Source: Trichobilharzia szidati
Lineage: Eukaryota > Platyhelminthes > Trematoda > Strigeidida > Schistosomatidae
Direction of reading: 5' to 3'
NCBI GenBank assembly: GCA_944472155.2
Contig: OX235271.1
Location: 95,555,256-95,619,255 of the forward strand
DNA length: 64,000 nt
Part shown: positions 11,601 to 26,600 of the stretch, one piece after another
Numbering within the stretch: position 1 is the first letter of the stretch
How the letters are laid out: every line of letters starts with the position of its first letter
The notes under the pieces: generated by a model
Seen by the model: the letters and a program-made list of their open reading frames with translations, nothing else
Databases searched by the model: none
What the model was told of the DNA's origin: nothing
Made by a program: the position numbers and the translations under genes

Positions 11601-14600
11601 TCTGATGTTGTTTAAAGCTAACTGCATGTTTGTCCACAAGATCTCATTTCCTCTTTACATGTCATAAGTTTCCATGTCACCACCAAACATGCAACTCATC
11701 GACTCCTACTCCGGTTTGGCTCGAGGAGTTAGCATTTCATGTCAGTTGACGGTCTCCTCATCGCATGTCCAACTCATCTACATTTCCGACGGTATCTTCG
11801 TCAGGTCTCAGCGAGACGTAAACACAGGAGTCAGACAAGGGTGCTTATTATCACCAATGATATTCCTAATTGTGGTGGACTGGATTATGCGTCAGACAGT
11901 GGGAAACGAGAAGACAGGGATATCCTGGACCGATGTGAAGAACCTAGAAGACCTCGATTTTGCAGATGATTTATGTTTGATGTCACACAAAATCGAAGAC
12001 TTACAAGCGAAAACCGACAAACTGGTCGAAGAAGCAGCAAAGACAGGACTCCAGGTGAACATAGACAAGACGGAGGCTATGAAAATAACCAACCAACAAC
12101 AACAATAGCAGCAGCAACATCCAGCGCCAATCACCATCAACGGGAGGGATTTGAAAGAGGTTACTTCATTCACTTATCTAGGGAGCATTGTCTCAACTAC
12201 AGGAGGAACGGACGAGGATGTCAAATCGAGAATCGGGAAGGTGAGAAACACATTCATCAACCTGAAACCAATCTGGAAATCTTCGTCACTCAGCATCAAC
12301 AACGAAATTCGGATTTTCAATACAAACGTCAAGTCAGTCAGTTCTTCTATACGGATCAGAAACTTGGCCAGTGTGTCACAAAGAATATTTCCAACAGCCT
12401 GTTGCAGACCTTTATCAACAACTGTCTTCGCTGTCTCTATACTGAAGATCAGATGGCCGGAAAGAATCACCAACAAGAAGCTATGGGAACAAACAAAACA
12501 AGAACCAATCGGTCAACAAATATGCAGGAGAAAGTGGAGATGGATTGGACACTCGCTGAGGAGGCCGCTGGGTGACATCGCGCGTCAGGCCATAGCTCGA
12601 GTGGAACCCGAAAGGGAAGCGGCGAGTGGGACGTCCAAGGGTGACATGGAGGAGATCGTGTGAAGAAGAGTTGAAACAGTATGGACTAACATGGATGCAA
12701 GTGAAAAGTACAGCAGAAGACAGAAGCAAGTGGAGACGTGCAGTTGAAACCCTATGTTCCACTAGGAACCCAAGGGAACAATAAATAAAATAATAATAAA
12801 TATCTTCGTCAGGTAATAGGTTCTTGCCTGGTTGGTTATCAAGTGGAGTTCTTTGTTTCTTAGCCTTTACGTCTGTTCTTTAGCATCCGACGAAGGCATA
12901 AAATAGTTATCGGATTTTTTAGAAGAAGTTAACATCGCAGCTGAATTTTTAATTTATTTTCGTACTTTCGAATACATCAAGTGTTAAAACACTGTAAATT
13001 GTCTGATAAACTTCCGATTTTCTCAGTTCATTGTTTTTATATTTCGTCTTCTGAACATATTTCCATAGTTATACTGGTGTGATATAAGTTTCATAATAAT
13101 AAGATACAAGCGAATCCATCGTATTTGAGAGAGTTTAACAAACACTAGGGACAAATTTCTCGACTTGTATACCCAAATCTATGTATGTAGCAAACATTGA
13201 AGTCGCCTGTTTGATTTGAGACTTTCAGTGGCTTTATCCTCCACCGAAGTATTCTTTTGAAAAGGATAAGCTTGAATACCTCAGTGGTAACGTCTCTCTC
13301 ACTGACCCATTGGGTGATTAGGGTTCGAATCTTGGAAGGGACATGAGTTGCTTGTATGAAACCTAGGTCAAAGGCTTCCTACCGATTGCCTCCAGACATT
13401 TCACAATGAAGTTACCCCTTTCACTAAAAAAAATCGCCTACAGTATACACTGAAACTGCAGTTTTTCTTTGTGTTTCCTAATTTTGCTGCTAGTACGTCT
13501 GTCATATATATTTATGTATCATTTAACTATACTGCTCATTATTATTTATGGCTTTATATAATTTATAAATAATAAAATTGTTTGTAAAAAGAGGCAAGAA
13601 TTATTTAGCAACATCTAACTCAGTGTTAACACATTACATTAAGATTACTACTATTATTTTCTGCATACTTCTGCAGTTTCATTTTTTTAAACTGTTTAAA
13701 TTCACTTGATAATAACCTTGAAGGTGGTATAGTGGATACAGTCAGTAAAAGTCATAAAAAACCATAAGCCCATAGAATTATTGGTTGCCCTACGATATGT
13801 GATTGTTGTATGATGTTCAGTTACTTCAACAGTTATACCAAGTTTTAATTTTTTTTTCTTCCTTTGTTTTAGTAATTTTTAGTTTAAATTAACCTTATTG
13901 CTAATAGCCTTTCTCAGCAAATTGTTTCGCATTTGAATTGCATAACTTCTTTACCTGATGATAATAGCATCAAATTTCTATAGCAGTTGACCAATTAATC
14001 AATAAAAACTATTTTTATTCCACTTATATTCAAAATGTAACTGATATATGTACATTTCTTTGTTTTTTTTATTCTCTTCAATTACAACAACCAAAAGGAT
14101 TAAGTCAAGTTGATGATCATCATCCCCATCAACGTGCTGGTTCACGGGCAAGTTTAGTGCGTCAGCCATTCGCTTCAACTCAGTAAGTCTTTCTTTTTAG
14201 TGGTGTCTTTTTTTTCGAATTTTGTCATTTAAATATTTTCAAAAGAATAGACACGGAACAAATAGTATTCTTTTCGATAAATTCATCATCAGGTTCTACA
14301 ATTATATATACATTATAGTGAATGAATGAATTAGTCTTATGAACGACATTAATGTTTAAATAACATCAAATCAATAATATTGATAAATTACAGCTGAACA
14401 GCATCAACATAAAATAAACTGAATGTCAGGAGAATTAGGAAAGGTAATAGTACAAATTCATGAGTTTATAGTCTCTACTGAGGGCCAGGGCAGTAGTAGG
14501 GGCTGGACTTGTTTCTTTTGCACACAGAGCACTGGTTGTCTGAGGCGAATCGCAATAGCCTCTGCTGTTTGGAGTATGCGGTGCTTTGACGATTTTGGTA

Positions 14601-17600
14601 GTTTGTTAGGCACCCGGTATATTATAGAGAAGGATTCTTCTACGCTGTTTTTGTGACCGGTTTGCACCAAATGGTCTAAAATCGAGCTGTTAATAGTTTT
14701 AACTACACCTTTACTTAGCCATAGTGGGATATGTTCTCGAGCACGAAAAATCAAGTTCCTAGAGCAACGGCCAACATAACTCACTCAACAAGCTTAGTTG
14801 AATTGATAAATACAATTTGAAGTGGCTAGTCTAGGTACTTGATCTTTCAGTCGAGGTAGCACCATCGGTCGTGTAGAGAATAATACGTGTAGTTGACATA
14901 AGTCATTAAGCTACACCTAAGGCGTTACAATCAGTCCATTATGTATGCTCTTATGAAACCCTTGAACATTCCAACTGTATTAGTTAGTATGCATGACTAT
15001 GATGTATATGTGACTTTGAACACATTCCTTCTCCCTGAAATATCAGTTCAACTTGCATGAAATTTGTTAGCATTGTTGTCAAGTTTAGAGTTTTGTTGAA
15101 ATGTCAACATTCAGATTCGAAATAAGATCACTCATTGAAATTGAACACCTCACTGCATAAAATTTCGTTTTTCAATGAATACGTCAACCAGTCTGTGATA
15201 CTTAGGCATTTTCAATCATTTATCGACAAGTTAAAAATCTGTTGTGTAAATGTCTCATTTACGACTCTCCTAAGCAAGAAGAAACTTAATTACAGTCCGG
15301 TGCCATTAATCTTGAAGACTAGCTGTTGACCAAAGAAAACCATGCAAATACTATGGTGCTGTTGATTTCGAAATGAAAACGTTCATGCATTTATCTATTT
15401 ATTTGCATAATACTACATAATGTAGTCATTCCAAGCCTTCTTTTAGACGATACTACTTATATTTGTGTTTTAGTGGAAGAGTTTTATGCTTACTTAACCA
15501 CTGAAAATTACTGGAAGCCTGCTTAGATCACTTAGCTACCAGAACTTCCATCCAAAAAATGCGTCATATTTCCCTTAATTCTTATTGTTTTAACCACTTA
15601 GTTATTTCTTTGAGCAGCACAATATTCTCACGCACACTTTAACCGACTGTGCGGTCAGTTAAATAGGTCAAACTAAGTGGATCGTGGTCAGTTAAGTTAT
15701 TGGAACTTAGAAATTTAGCTATACCTAGAATGATTGATCCTGCTAAGTTAAATATCCTAGAAAATAGCTTGAACATTGCATTGCATTTACTTGCATGTAA
15801 TTGCGTAATAGATTGGGACAGGGTGAAAGTATTAAAAAGTAGTATAGTTAGGTGTAGAGAGAGAGGTTAATCACTGAACCTTTGTTTATCGATTCAACAC
15901 TTCACACTTGTAATGCCGAAGATGAGGAAAGTTTACAGTTAGATCTTGCTCAGGCTTTACTCTAATTTACATAGATTTAGACATAAAGAATTTAACCAAT
16001 GACGGTGAGTTTGTATACCAAATAGTAATAATAATAACAATAAGTGTTAGATGTTTTGAACGATGATTATAATGATAACAAAAATGATGATAATAAGGTT
16101 TATGCAGTTGGCGATCAGAATAACGAAGGTAGTAATATGTGTGTACGTAGACATTTCAATACATAAATTACGTCAAATCTTATAAGTGGACAAATAATCA
16201 GTTTAAATAAATATCACAAAAGTATGAAGGAAATGAAAAATAAGAAGGGGTCAGGGGGTTTTAATTAGAATTTACCTAGTCCAGGCAGGAAAAACCTCCT
16301 TTGTATGCAAAGACTAGGATTGTTTTCTCGAATTCCCATAGCTTTGGTTATATTTAAAAGGCGGGTTTGATTTCTGTTCGAAAGGTTTGATGGAATACGA
16401 TAGATAACTTTGAAAGCTTTGGTAACAGCTATCAATCAAATGAGACAAAATAGAACTTCTTATAGTCTTTACTTGGCATTTTCTGAACCATGAAGGAAGA
16501 TGCTCAGGAATACGTTTGTTGAGCTGACTAGTTGTCCTCCCCATATAGCTTTCTCCACAGGAGCAGCTTAATTTGTAAATACACATAGAAGTGATACAGA
16601 CAAGCGGCTTGTCTTTTGCTCGAGCAGTCATAACTGACTGGTTGGAAAATGACAAACGAAGGGTGGCTGCAGTATAAGTTCGTTTTATTGCTCTCGATAA
16701 TCTTAGATGAAGTACTTCACTAGCCACATCTCTGTTAAATTACAGTTCCAGGAAAAGTTGTTCCTTTTTAACCGGTGTCAGTTTCTCCTAACTGTACTTG
16801 GTGTTCATGTGTCTCCCCACAAATCTGTTAGGATAACCCATTTGGACTAGAATATTTCAGATGTATCCTAGTTCATTTTCTAGGGAGTCATCAGTACAGA
16901 TCTGTCTTACTCTATTCGTAAGGCATCTGACCAAGCTGATTTTGTTTCGCGTTGGTATAAAACTGAAGAAATGTGTTTACTATCCTACAGACGTAAGTGT
17001 TCTGTAGACATCTCTCTTGAATGAATCATCCTTTCTTCTGCTCAATTGGACATCAAGGAATTGTAGTCTACTATCATGTTCTTCTTCACAAGTGAAGATG
17101 AGCGATAGATATGCACCATTAAATTTTAACCTTTCATTCTTATCAGCTTTCTAATCAAGAATCATAAACGTACAAGCAAAATAACGGAAATAAGAATTCA
17201 TTTTATCTATTACTTGTTTCAATAGACCATTTTCAATCTAATTATTATTTGATGCACAAACTCACCGTCATTGGCTTAATGAATTGACTGTCTGTCACAA
17301 AATCCATGGAAAGATATATTTGCCCAACATGTTGTTCTCTGTCTAAAGTCCCAGAATTACCTTAAGGAAATTACTTCTACACAAAAATGTTAAGCTAGTG
17401 ACTTCAAAAGTCTTTCATTAGTTTACTGAGTATAAGCGTAAAACAGTCTCATATATTACTCCAGGACATGTGGAACACAGTGAACTGATATCTTTCAGAA
17501 CTGGAACCGGTCCTCGGTGCTAATACAACACACCACCCCCACCACACTATCCTCTAAGAACTTTGCTTGAGAAAATTATGAATAGAAATAGTAAAATAGT

Positions 17601-20600
17601 GAAACTGTTGCTGAAGGATGTGTTAACTGCAGCTGAGAGAATTGGACCCAACTTGGCATGTGTTATTGCAAGCCTCATTGTTATAACAAAAATTCATCAG
17701 AAAACAAATAGCGTGTAATCATAATGAATTAAAACATTGATTCATTTGCGAAATGTATTCCCAACCAAATTTTACTAATGTGCAAAGTAGGTGATGGACG
17801 TTTACTTTAAACCAGGATTGCTATCTGCTTTTACTTTTAGATATTTGAATCGACAAAACTACAGTCATGATGGGGATCATACAATTTCTGTAAATCGTGT
17901 TCAACAAGTATCGAGTAAGTTTTAGGAATAAAGAGAGTAGAGTATTGAATATGTTTGACTTTATTTATTACGTAAATAACGGCTAAAATCATGCATCAGG
18001 CTGTTTAGTGGAACTTGAGTGGGAAAAAACGAGTAAGGTGTTTAAAGGTGACGTGGAGGAGATGAAAGATTATGGACAATCACGAATCCAGATAAAAAGG
18101 AATGCAGAGAACAGGGTGAAATGAAGATAAATGGGCTGCTGAAACCCTATGTTCCACTCAGAACTCAAGGGGATACCATAATAATATACTCATATACTCA
18201 TACTATATAATGCAGAGCATGACAACCTAATTGGCCAGATTTAGATTATCAGGCTATCGAAAAAGGTCTGAATCAATTTTTAAGATAATTAAGCAATTAT
18301 ACACTAATGTGACCATTGATAGCATACCTAGTAGACCCAGTTCCAGATAATGTAAAACATGTTTGATATATATTAATAGTAGTTCCTTTTGAACTAGGAT
18401 ATATTTATCTGATAAAACACTGAAGGTTCTGCTCAATTACATGAATGATATAGACGAATAAAACTTTAGTGTAGCTATAAAAATGAAGCATACGAAAATA
18501 AAATAACCTTTATACTAAGAAATACGAGTGATTTAGTAGAATAAAGGAATGGCGACTACCTGGTTAGGATTAAATATGAACCATGAATTGGGAAAACGCG
18601 GTGGATGCAGTTCACCAGTCGATGAAGATGACGATCTGATAGAATGACCTAAATTTTTTAGGCTAATCGTTTTCCAAGTTACTATACGTATTCAAACTGT
18701 TGATAACAGTCATTCAATAAATCTGGGTTAAAGATATCAAAATGCTTAGCTTGAATTTCTAACAGACACCAGCTATAGTTTCATTTTCTAAAAACTCCAA
18801 TATATATTCAGCTTAATATCAGAAAATATTTCTTAATAGGTACTCCAATCCAGAGTCGGCCGCCTAGTCGTCTTGGTACACCAGCTGCCTATGTGGATCA
18901 TGTTTCAGTTGGAACCACTCCACAAACAATTATTGGACCAACAAAAGTTATCAGTAATCTAAATGTAATGACCACTACTAAACGAATGTCTGAGCGTACT
19001 GAAGTTCCAATGCAAAATGGATGGAAGCCGGATAAAACGAAACAAGACATGGTGGATAGTAGTAATATGGCTCATGTGAATGCAACAGTTCGTGTCTGGT
19101 ATAGACCAAAATTATCCAGGGAAGAAGGTGAGTGATTGTAAAGGCAAACATTTTGTCTAATATATATTTAATACCCTAAGTTATGCCTTTGTTCCACATT
19201 GTATAGGATATCTCTGGATCTAAAAGTGCTGGGAAACGTGAAATTTTAGTGCACTGCACTGATCATGCAGTTACTTTGAGTCTCTCTTAATATAGCAAAT
19301 AAAGATTTTCAGCTACTGGGCATTTTCTGATGCCTGTATCATACATTTGTAGTTGTCAAGAAATGAGTCATGAATTCATCAGAATGCCAAGTTGTCTACC
19401 ACGATGAGGAAGCTAGCTAGTCCGCAGAAAACCTTTCGTTCAGGAAGTTAAGACTGTCACTTCTATGTATACCATCAACCTACCTCAGCTTCTTAAAATA
19501 CAGTCTTGACGATACCCAGCAGATGATGAGACTCTATAAAGATGCAATAGAGCACAGTAATACAGCATTAGTTACTGGAAGACACTATGTTACTTGAGAG
19601 AGGGTGAATTTCTAACAATCTCCAATATTGCATAGAGGATTTCATCATGAGCTGACATCAGTTAGAGAACCACTGGAAAACCTGGGAGTACTGGACAGCT
19701 GTTTCGTCCTAGCTTGGGACTCTTCAGCAGTACGCGCTCACCGGGATTCGAACCCAGGACTTTCTGGTTACAAGGCGAGCTCGTAGACCATTGAGCCAGT
19801 GGGACCCGATCCAATGGTTCTTGAATTCTAACAAAATCCCTACCAAACCAATACTTGAAATTTCCAATATGACTGAGTCAAGAGAAAATCGGTTGCTGAA
19901 TCTTTGTTTATGGAATCAATATCAAATATATGCAACCAGAAAGATTCAGCACCTACTGCTGATATTTGAGAACATTCTGTTGCCAATAAAAATGAAGGAA
20001 TAAGGCACTAAATAACCAAAAATTCTAATTTAAAATTTGATATTGCTTATGAACTTTTCTCGAAACACCATCCACTAAATAAGACCTTATCACTATTTGC
20101 TTTATCACATAAACAAACTAACATGGAATTATACTGTATCACAACGTCCAAGTTCTACGCTTATAGATACGATTCATACGGTCCATTTTTATTATTTCAG
20201 CATTCAGTACACTGAGCTATAATACTACTAGTTATAAGGTTACTTATCTAAGAGACATTGTTGAATTACTCATCCCCGCTGTATTCACCACTTAGTTCCA
20301 TGAAGAGTGTCTCTTCGGCGAATTCATTTTCCTTTGCTGTACAATCACATTTATATACAATTTTTCCACAAAAGGGGATAGTAACAAGAGTGATGATGTG
20401 CAATAATCATAGTTTTTCAAGTTTAACCACGGACTGATATCAGTTAGAGAACCATTGAAAAGCAGGGAGCACTGGACAGTCGTCTCGTCCCACTTTGGGA
20501 CTCATCATTAGTGTGCACACAACAGGTTTCCAGACCAGGGCCTCCCAGTTATAAGGTAATCTAGTAGACCACTCAGACACTGGGACCCGACTCAGTGGCC

Positions 20601-23600
20601 CATGAATCCATAACTAGGACGAAGCATCTGTCCAGTACTCCCTGTATAATGATAGGAGACCAAGGACTTGGTAAAGGATTGTTTATTTGTAAATTGGTAT
20701 CGCTATATAGCGAAATTATGTATACCTTATCGTCAACGCACCATTTGCACAGATCTTCGTGTTGTGGTACTTCTGGACTTCATATTGTGTTCCTTTCACG
20801 TCTCCCATGTATCTCCACAAACTGTACAGCCTGGTTTTCACCGGTTCTCTGACTGATATCGATCCATCATCAAACTTGAAAAACTAATCAAATCCCTACA
20901 AACCTACTCTTGAAAATAATCATAGTTGCTAATATCAATCAATACATTAAAAAAAGTTGAATGAGAATGTTAGAATTACATAACAAGATAAGTATTGGTT
21001 TTGTAGGGATTTTGTTTGATTGCATGGAGGATTTCATCACGAGCTGACATCAGTTAGAGAACCACTGGAAAACCTGGGAGTACTGGCCAGCTGTTTCGTC
21101 CTAGCTCGGGACTCTTCATCAGTACGCACCCACCGGGATTCGAAACCAGGCCTTGTAACCAGAAGGTCTTGATTTCGAATCCCGGTGGGTGTGTACTGTG
21201 AAGAGTCACAAGCTAGGACGAAACAGCTGGCCAGTACTCCCAGGTTTTCCAGTGGTTCTCTAACTGATGTCAGCTCGTGATGAAATCTTCCATAACAAGA
21301 TAAATAATTTAATGAATGATTTGTAATCACGTTGGACACACAAACGAAGGCGAATGTAGTAATACATTATATTTCAGAAGAAACCCAGACATGACAGCAA
21401 AGTATGATATCAGATACCTAGGCCACCTATTTGCGGTTTGCGCGAAGATCTCTGTTATTCTAGACAAATTACTGAGTTCAAACTACAGAAAGTTAAATTC
21501 CCATTAGACATTTACATTAAAAGTACTTCTTGTGTGTGACTAATAAGTAAGTGAATGACTTGCTTATAGTCATTAGTTGCTTCAATCATCACCTATATGC
21601 CCTACATTGTAGCAAGTCCTTTGATTTTAAACAAAACTATTGTCTACATATGTTAAGTTTGCATTCCCATACTGTTGTATATCTTACTGTTCAATATCTT
21701 TTGTTTTTATAACTATGGCTTAACTCTTGTGTTCATCTATTTCTAACAGCTATCAGTATTCTACGCCAACAAGTCCCTGGCAGTTTCCTGATTAGAGACA
21801 GTACAACGTACAAGGATGCTTTTGGTCTAGCTGTCAAAGTTGCTACTCTTCCACCAAAAGTCACACCAAAATCTGGTGAGTATAACTTTAAGCTGCATAA
21901 AAGTATATATATATATATGTTCCCGTATAAATGTTTACGTAGTGCCTGCTAAGTGTACTGCTTGTAATGTATGGAAAACCTAAACGTAAAGCATGTTATT
22001 TCAGTTTTTACTTGAACCTCGTTTTACTAATAAATAATAAGTTATTAGTGATCGATTCTTATCCGATCTCCAACAACCTCCGACAACATTTCACTGTTTT
22101 CGTGATAAGTTAGCTAAGTTTATACAATACTATGTAGGTATTACTGAACGTTCAAAGGTAAATTATGAATCTACAATCCCTTTGCCATTTTCTTGTGTTC
22201 AACTTGTTACTAAAAAGCATGGAAGACTCATTCATCAAGTTACATGATTACAACTTTTTGCTGAGTGAAATTTCGCCATCCAAAAGAGTTTTCATTCTGA
22301 TTTTCTTTATGAATCATTCATACAGCCGCTAACTACTCCTTAAAATGCATCAAACTCTAAAGAGTTATCAGCATATTCGAATACTGCATGTTGAATAATG
22401 TAGGTAATTTTTCTGATGTGCTGGTCTCAACTGTGGCTAGATATATGAACCATAAACTAGAAAATCAGCCCCACTGAAAGATGTGAAGGTTCGTTTGAAG
22501 ACCACGAAAGCCTTCAAGTACCATATAACTGGGAAAAATCTGGAGAAACATTGATAACTGACTGAATATCAAACAGATTCAAGTTAAACACTGTAGACCG
22601 TTGCATTTTTGGTCACCTGAGTATTCTATGTATTTCACTGGAAGTCAAACATCATCAACATTACTAAAACCACAAGGCACGGAAATCAAATTAGACTAAA
22701 AGTTTTTGTTTAAATCATCAGGGATCATTTCACAGCATGTGGAGGAGACAATTTCTCCTCTCGAACTTCTTAAATTTGTAAATAATCTGTAACTTCCTCA
22801 TTTAATTTTCAAATTTTGGTTTGCGGAGATATGATTGGTTTGAAATTAGACCACAAAACGGCATCACTTAGAAAACCACTGAAACCAAGGAACTACTAGA
22901 CAGTTGTCTCGTCCTAGTTGGCGACTTCTCAGCAGGACTGACTTTATTTTCAGCAACAGACTACTGCTCTTTTTTGATTGGACACTAGTAACTAGTGTGA
23001 CGTGTCTAGTCCTTTCTTTTGGTGCAGACTGAATTCTGTCAGTCAGGTTTACAATTTGGCCACCATTCTGGGTAGCTCGCCGTCACGGTGCACACTGATT
23101 TGACGCGGGTTCGAATCTCAGAAGGGACACAATTTCCTTCAAGTTTGCAGATACGCAAATAAAGTTAAACCTGTCAGAAGACAAGGTGTCACTTACATAC
23201 TCTAGTCTTTAATATTTATTAGACCACAGTATTAAATTATTTTAATGCATTTTTTAAGCTTTCTTCGTACCTGTTACCAAGTTGGAACCTGTATACTAAT
23301 CACTGGCGAAATTATCATTAGAGTTATTTTATTACAATTGACGTTTACCACTCACTTTCTTTTCTCTAATATTCATCGCTTTTTGTCACCCCATATTCTT
23401 TAATTCTGTACTTAGTCAAATCATTAATAACATGGGAAGGCTTTTATTTTCTTCTTGAGTGAAACTTCTGTTGAACCATTTAATTTAAATGACCTAATGA
23501 ACACTGACTAACTCATGGGTCGCTGGAACCCAGCTTTCCTTCCATCTTTACTCTTATGACTACTATGCATCAAAATATCGGTTCATGAATTCATCACTCA

Positions 23601-26600
23601 ATGATAAACAATGTGGCTTTTGCCTGGTCACGAGTGTCAAACATGATCAACAAGTTATGTTGATACACTGTTACTTTCTATTCACTAGGGTGCATTTAAT
23701 ATAGAATTAGATTTTAGAGGGAATGAGTTTAGAGGGCATACTGCAAAGATTTCCTAGTCGTTTAGCTATCGGCTGTTGCCCGAACAACTTACTGATAAGT
23801 TTGTTGACTCCATTACTTACTTACACAAGTTCCACTGGAAAAATGAGCGTTAGTCACCTAAAGCGAATTTCAGTCATAAATTGCTGATGAGAGAGTCATT
23901 AAACGCGAAACCCATTAATGGATCCATTCGAACAATGAACATCTGCCCCTTAACTCAAATAAAAAAATTAGGAAATCCACGGTATCTAGAATTGTACTAG
24001 GCCATTCATCGAGTCAGTAACTTGGACTAACTGTATCCAAACTCTAGTAAAGGCACGTTTTTCTACACTTGAATATCTTACAGAAGTTTGCCTAATCTTG
24101 TTACATTTCTTCTTCATTCTGAGTGGGCTTCAAAATTGCAGTTTCAGTAACAGTGGTGTTACTTTTACAGTGTAAGGTTGCTGGTCTCGTGGCCAACCTT
24201 CCTTCTTTTCCAGGAGTAGTATCAGCTAGTAAAGTAGGCGTGATTTCGGAGTACGTTGGTTGGGAATTGAATGCGGACATCTGGCGTGGCAGGTGAGCAT
24301 CCCACCATTGAACCACCTAAGTGTGAGAAAGTTAGAACACCCTAAATCACATTAAGAGTATGACTTGTGCATTACAACTGAGTTTTTACTTTCAAATACT
24401 TGGATATTTGGTAAAACGATCGTATGCGATGGCTAATTGACAGTCATCAGGACTATAATTACACGTAGAATGTAGGACAGTAATAAGTTCAGATGTTTAC
24501 AAGCTAATTAGTTCCATTATTTTCTCTTCATTAACTGCACTTCTACAAAAAGAGTCTTTTAATCTTGTACAATAACAGGACGTTTATTTAACTTGCATAG
24601 TTGATGTACTCATTGTAGTAATAGTGTTAAGAAAGTATAGGTGAAGCTACTGTCTAGTCAATCTATCATATTTCAAACAGCAATTGTACAAAGGAATGTT
24701 AAGATAATTAATAGTAGGTAGGTGATTGCCGTTTTAATTCCTTCACTTCTCCATCCATCAATCCTTAATGCATCATCAGTTTTAGTTAAACAAAACAGCA
24801 TAGTTTACTCTCTTTCTTTTATCGATTTTTCTGCATTCTCTCTCTCTTTTTTTGTAGGTTTTACCAAATTTGTCAGAAGCATTTTCAGTAAGAAATATAT
24901 AAAGAATAAGAATAATTTCCCCCCTCCCCCCCCCTAGGAATTTCTCCCTCTTCATCCTTCTCATCCACATCCTCTTTTTGCCCTTACTTCTTTCGCACGC
25001 CTTAAGGAAGCCTTCAGCACTGTGCTTGTCTCTGCTTCTATTGCTGTTGTTGCTGCTGCTGTTGTTGTTGTTGTTAGTGGTGTTATTGATGTCACTATAG
25101 TTGTCATTACTGTTGTCTGAATTATCATATTAGTAGTAACAGAACTATTTCATTGCAGACAGTGTTTCTGTCGACTAGTATACACATTTATTCAATCTTT
25201 GTTTATCAGTAATGTTTATGCACAATCATCAATTTGCTTATAGCTCATCCATTCAGTTCAAAATGGGTAACCTTGAGGAAGCTATCATATGTTGACTCCC
25301 TTGAATTTCGAGGGGAACATAGGGCTTTAAGCACCAGCTTTGAAATTTCAGTGGCAGTGGTGATGTTTTTTACAGGGTGGGGTTATTAGCCGCATGCCCA
25401 ACCTTCCCTCATTAGCAATCTTATCAGTGGCTTAGTGAGGTAAAGGAGTGCGCCGGCCGGGGATCGAACCCCGGACCATATGCATGGTCGGCGAGCGTCC
25501 TAACCGCTATGCCACAGCTAACTCAAAATTTAAGTTTCGCATAGAGGCCAGGTGGTTAGCAACATGATGTAATGCATGTGGGATTCAAAAGAAACTTTTT
25601 CAATTCTCAGCAGTTTCTTAGACTTAGCGATGTCAGTTGGCAATAATGCTCGTAGTTGAGTTTATATCTCGAAATTGTATCTAGCAGGGAGGTTTTCCTT
25701 TTAAAATAATCATTCCATTGTACACTCTCTGATTCAAAATCTCTCATCCGTATTAATATGAAACCCTACATGCAGAAAGTTATACAGGGATAAAATAGTG
25801 TCCCGTACACCGGTAACTTCGTCAGAAATGTACCAATTTTAAATAGTTGACGAATGAAAGGATAAAAACAGAATCATTCTGCTGTTAACTGATATTATCG
25901 TAAAAAGAAAGAAAATGGTTAAATGAAGATGAATGGAATTGTTGAAAACTAAGGAGGCGAAAACTGATTCTAGCTGAATTAATTAATATCAAAGATATTA
26001 GTATAATGGATTTTAATTGATAACTCTATACCATGGGGAGAGAGAAGGCAAGGATACACTGGACCGACAATAAGACTTTAGAAGATCTGAACTTCGAAGA
26101 TGACTTTTCATATCCAATGTCACACAAACTTGAGGACGTACAGGAGAAAACCAACAAGCTGGCAGAAGAGTAAGGCAACAGTGAGAGGACTTCATGTAAC
26201 CATAGAGGCAACAGGTACGATGAACAAGCATCGATCACCATCAACAGAAGAAATCTAAAAGGAGTGGCCTATATCTCTTACCTAGGCAGTTCCAACTGCA
26301 GGTAGCACAGATAAAGATGTCAAAGGCACTACTCTTAAACTGATGCAGAGGTCTACAGCACTCAGCATAAGGAATAAAATCCGAATTTTCAACACCGATA
26401 TCAACTTCGTCTATATGGTTTACAGACCTGACGCCTCACGAAAAGCATTTTCAACAAGTCACTGCAGACTTCCATCACCTGATGCCTTCGCTTCATACTT
26501 CGGAACAGATGAACGACGTGAAATGATAATAAAAAAAAGACTGTCTGTGACAACAAACCAACCAACAACCTACTGCTCAATTAATATGCTGAAGGGAATG

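Noticed and set aside
12174..12476. 100-residue minus-strand frame, and similar minus frames at 11892 and 12481
   Set aside because: Shadow frames of the RTE coding strand.
24722..24970. overlapping frames on both strands ending in poly-Pro or poly-Gly
   Set aside because: Product of the C-rich tract; no coding features.
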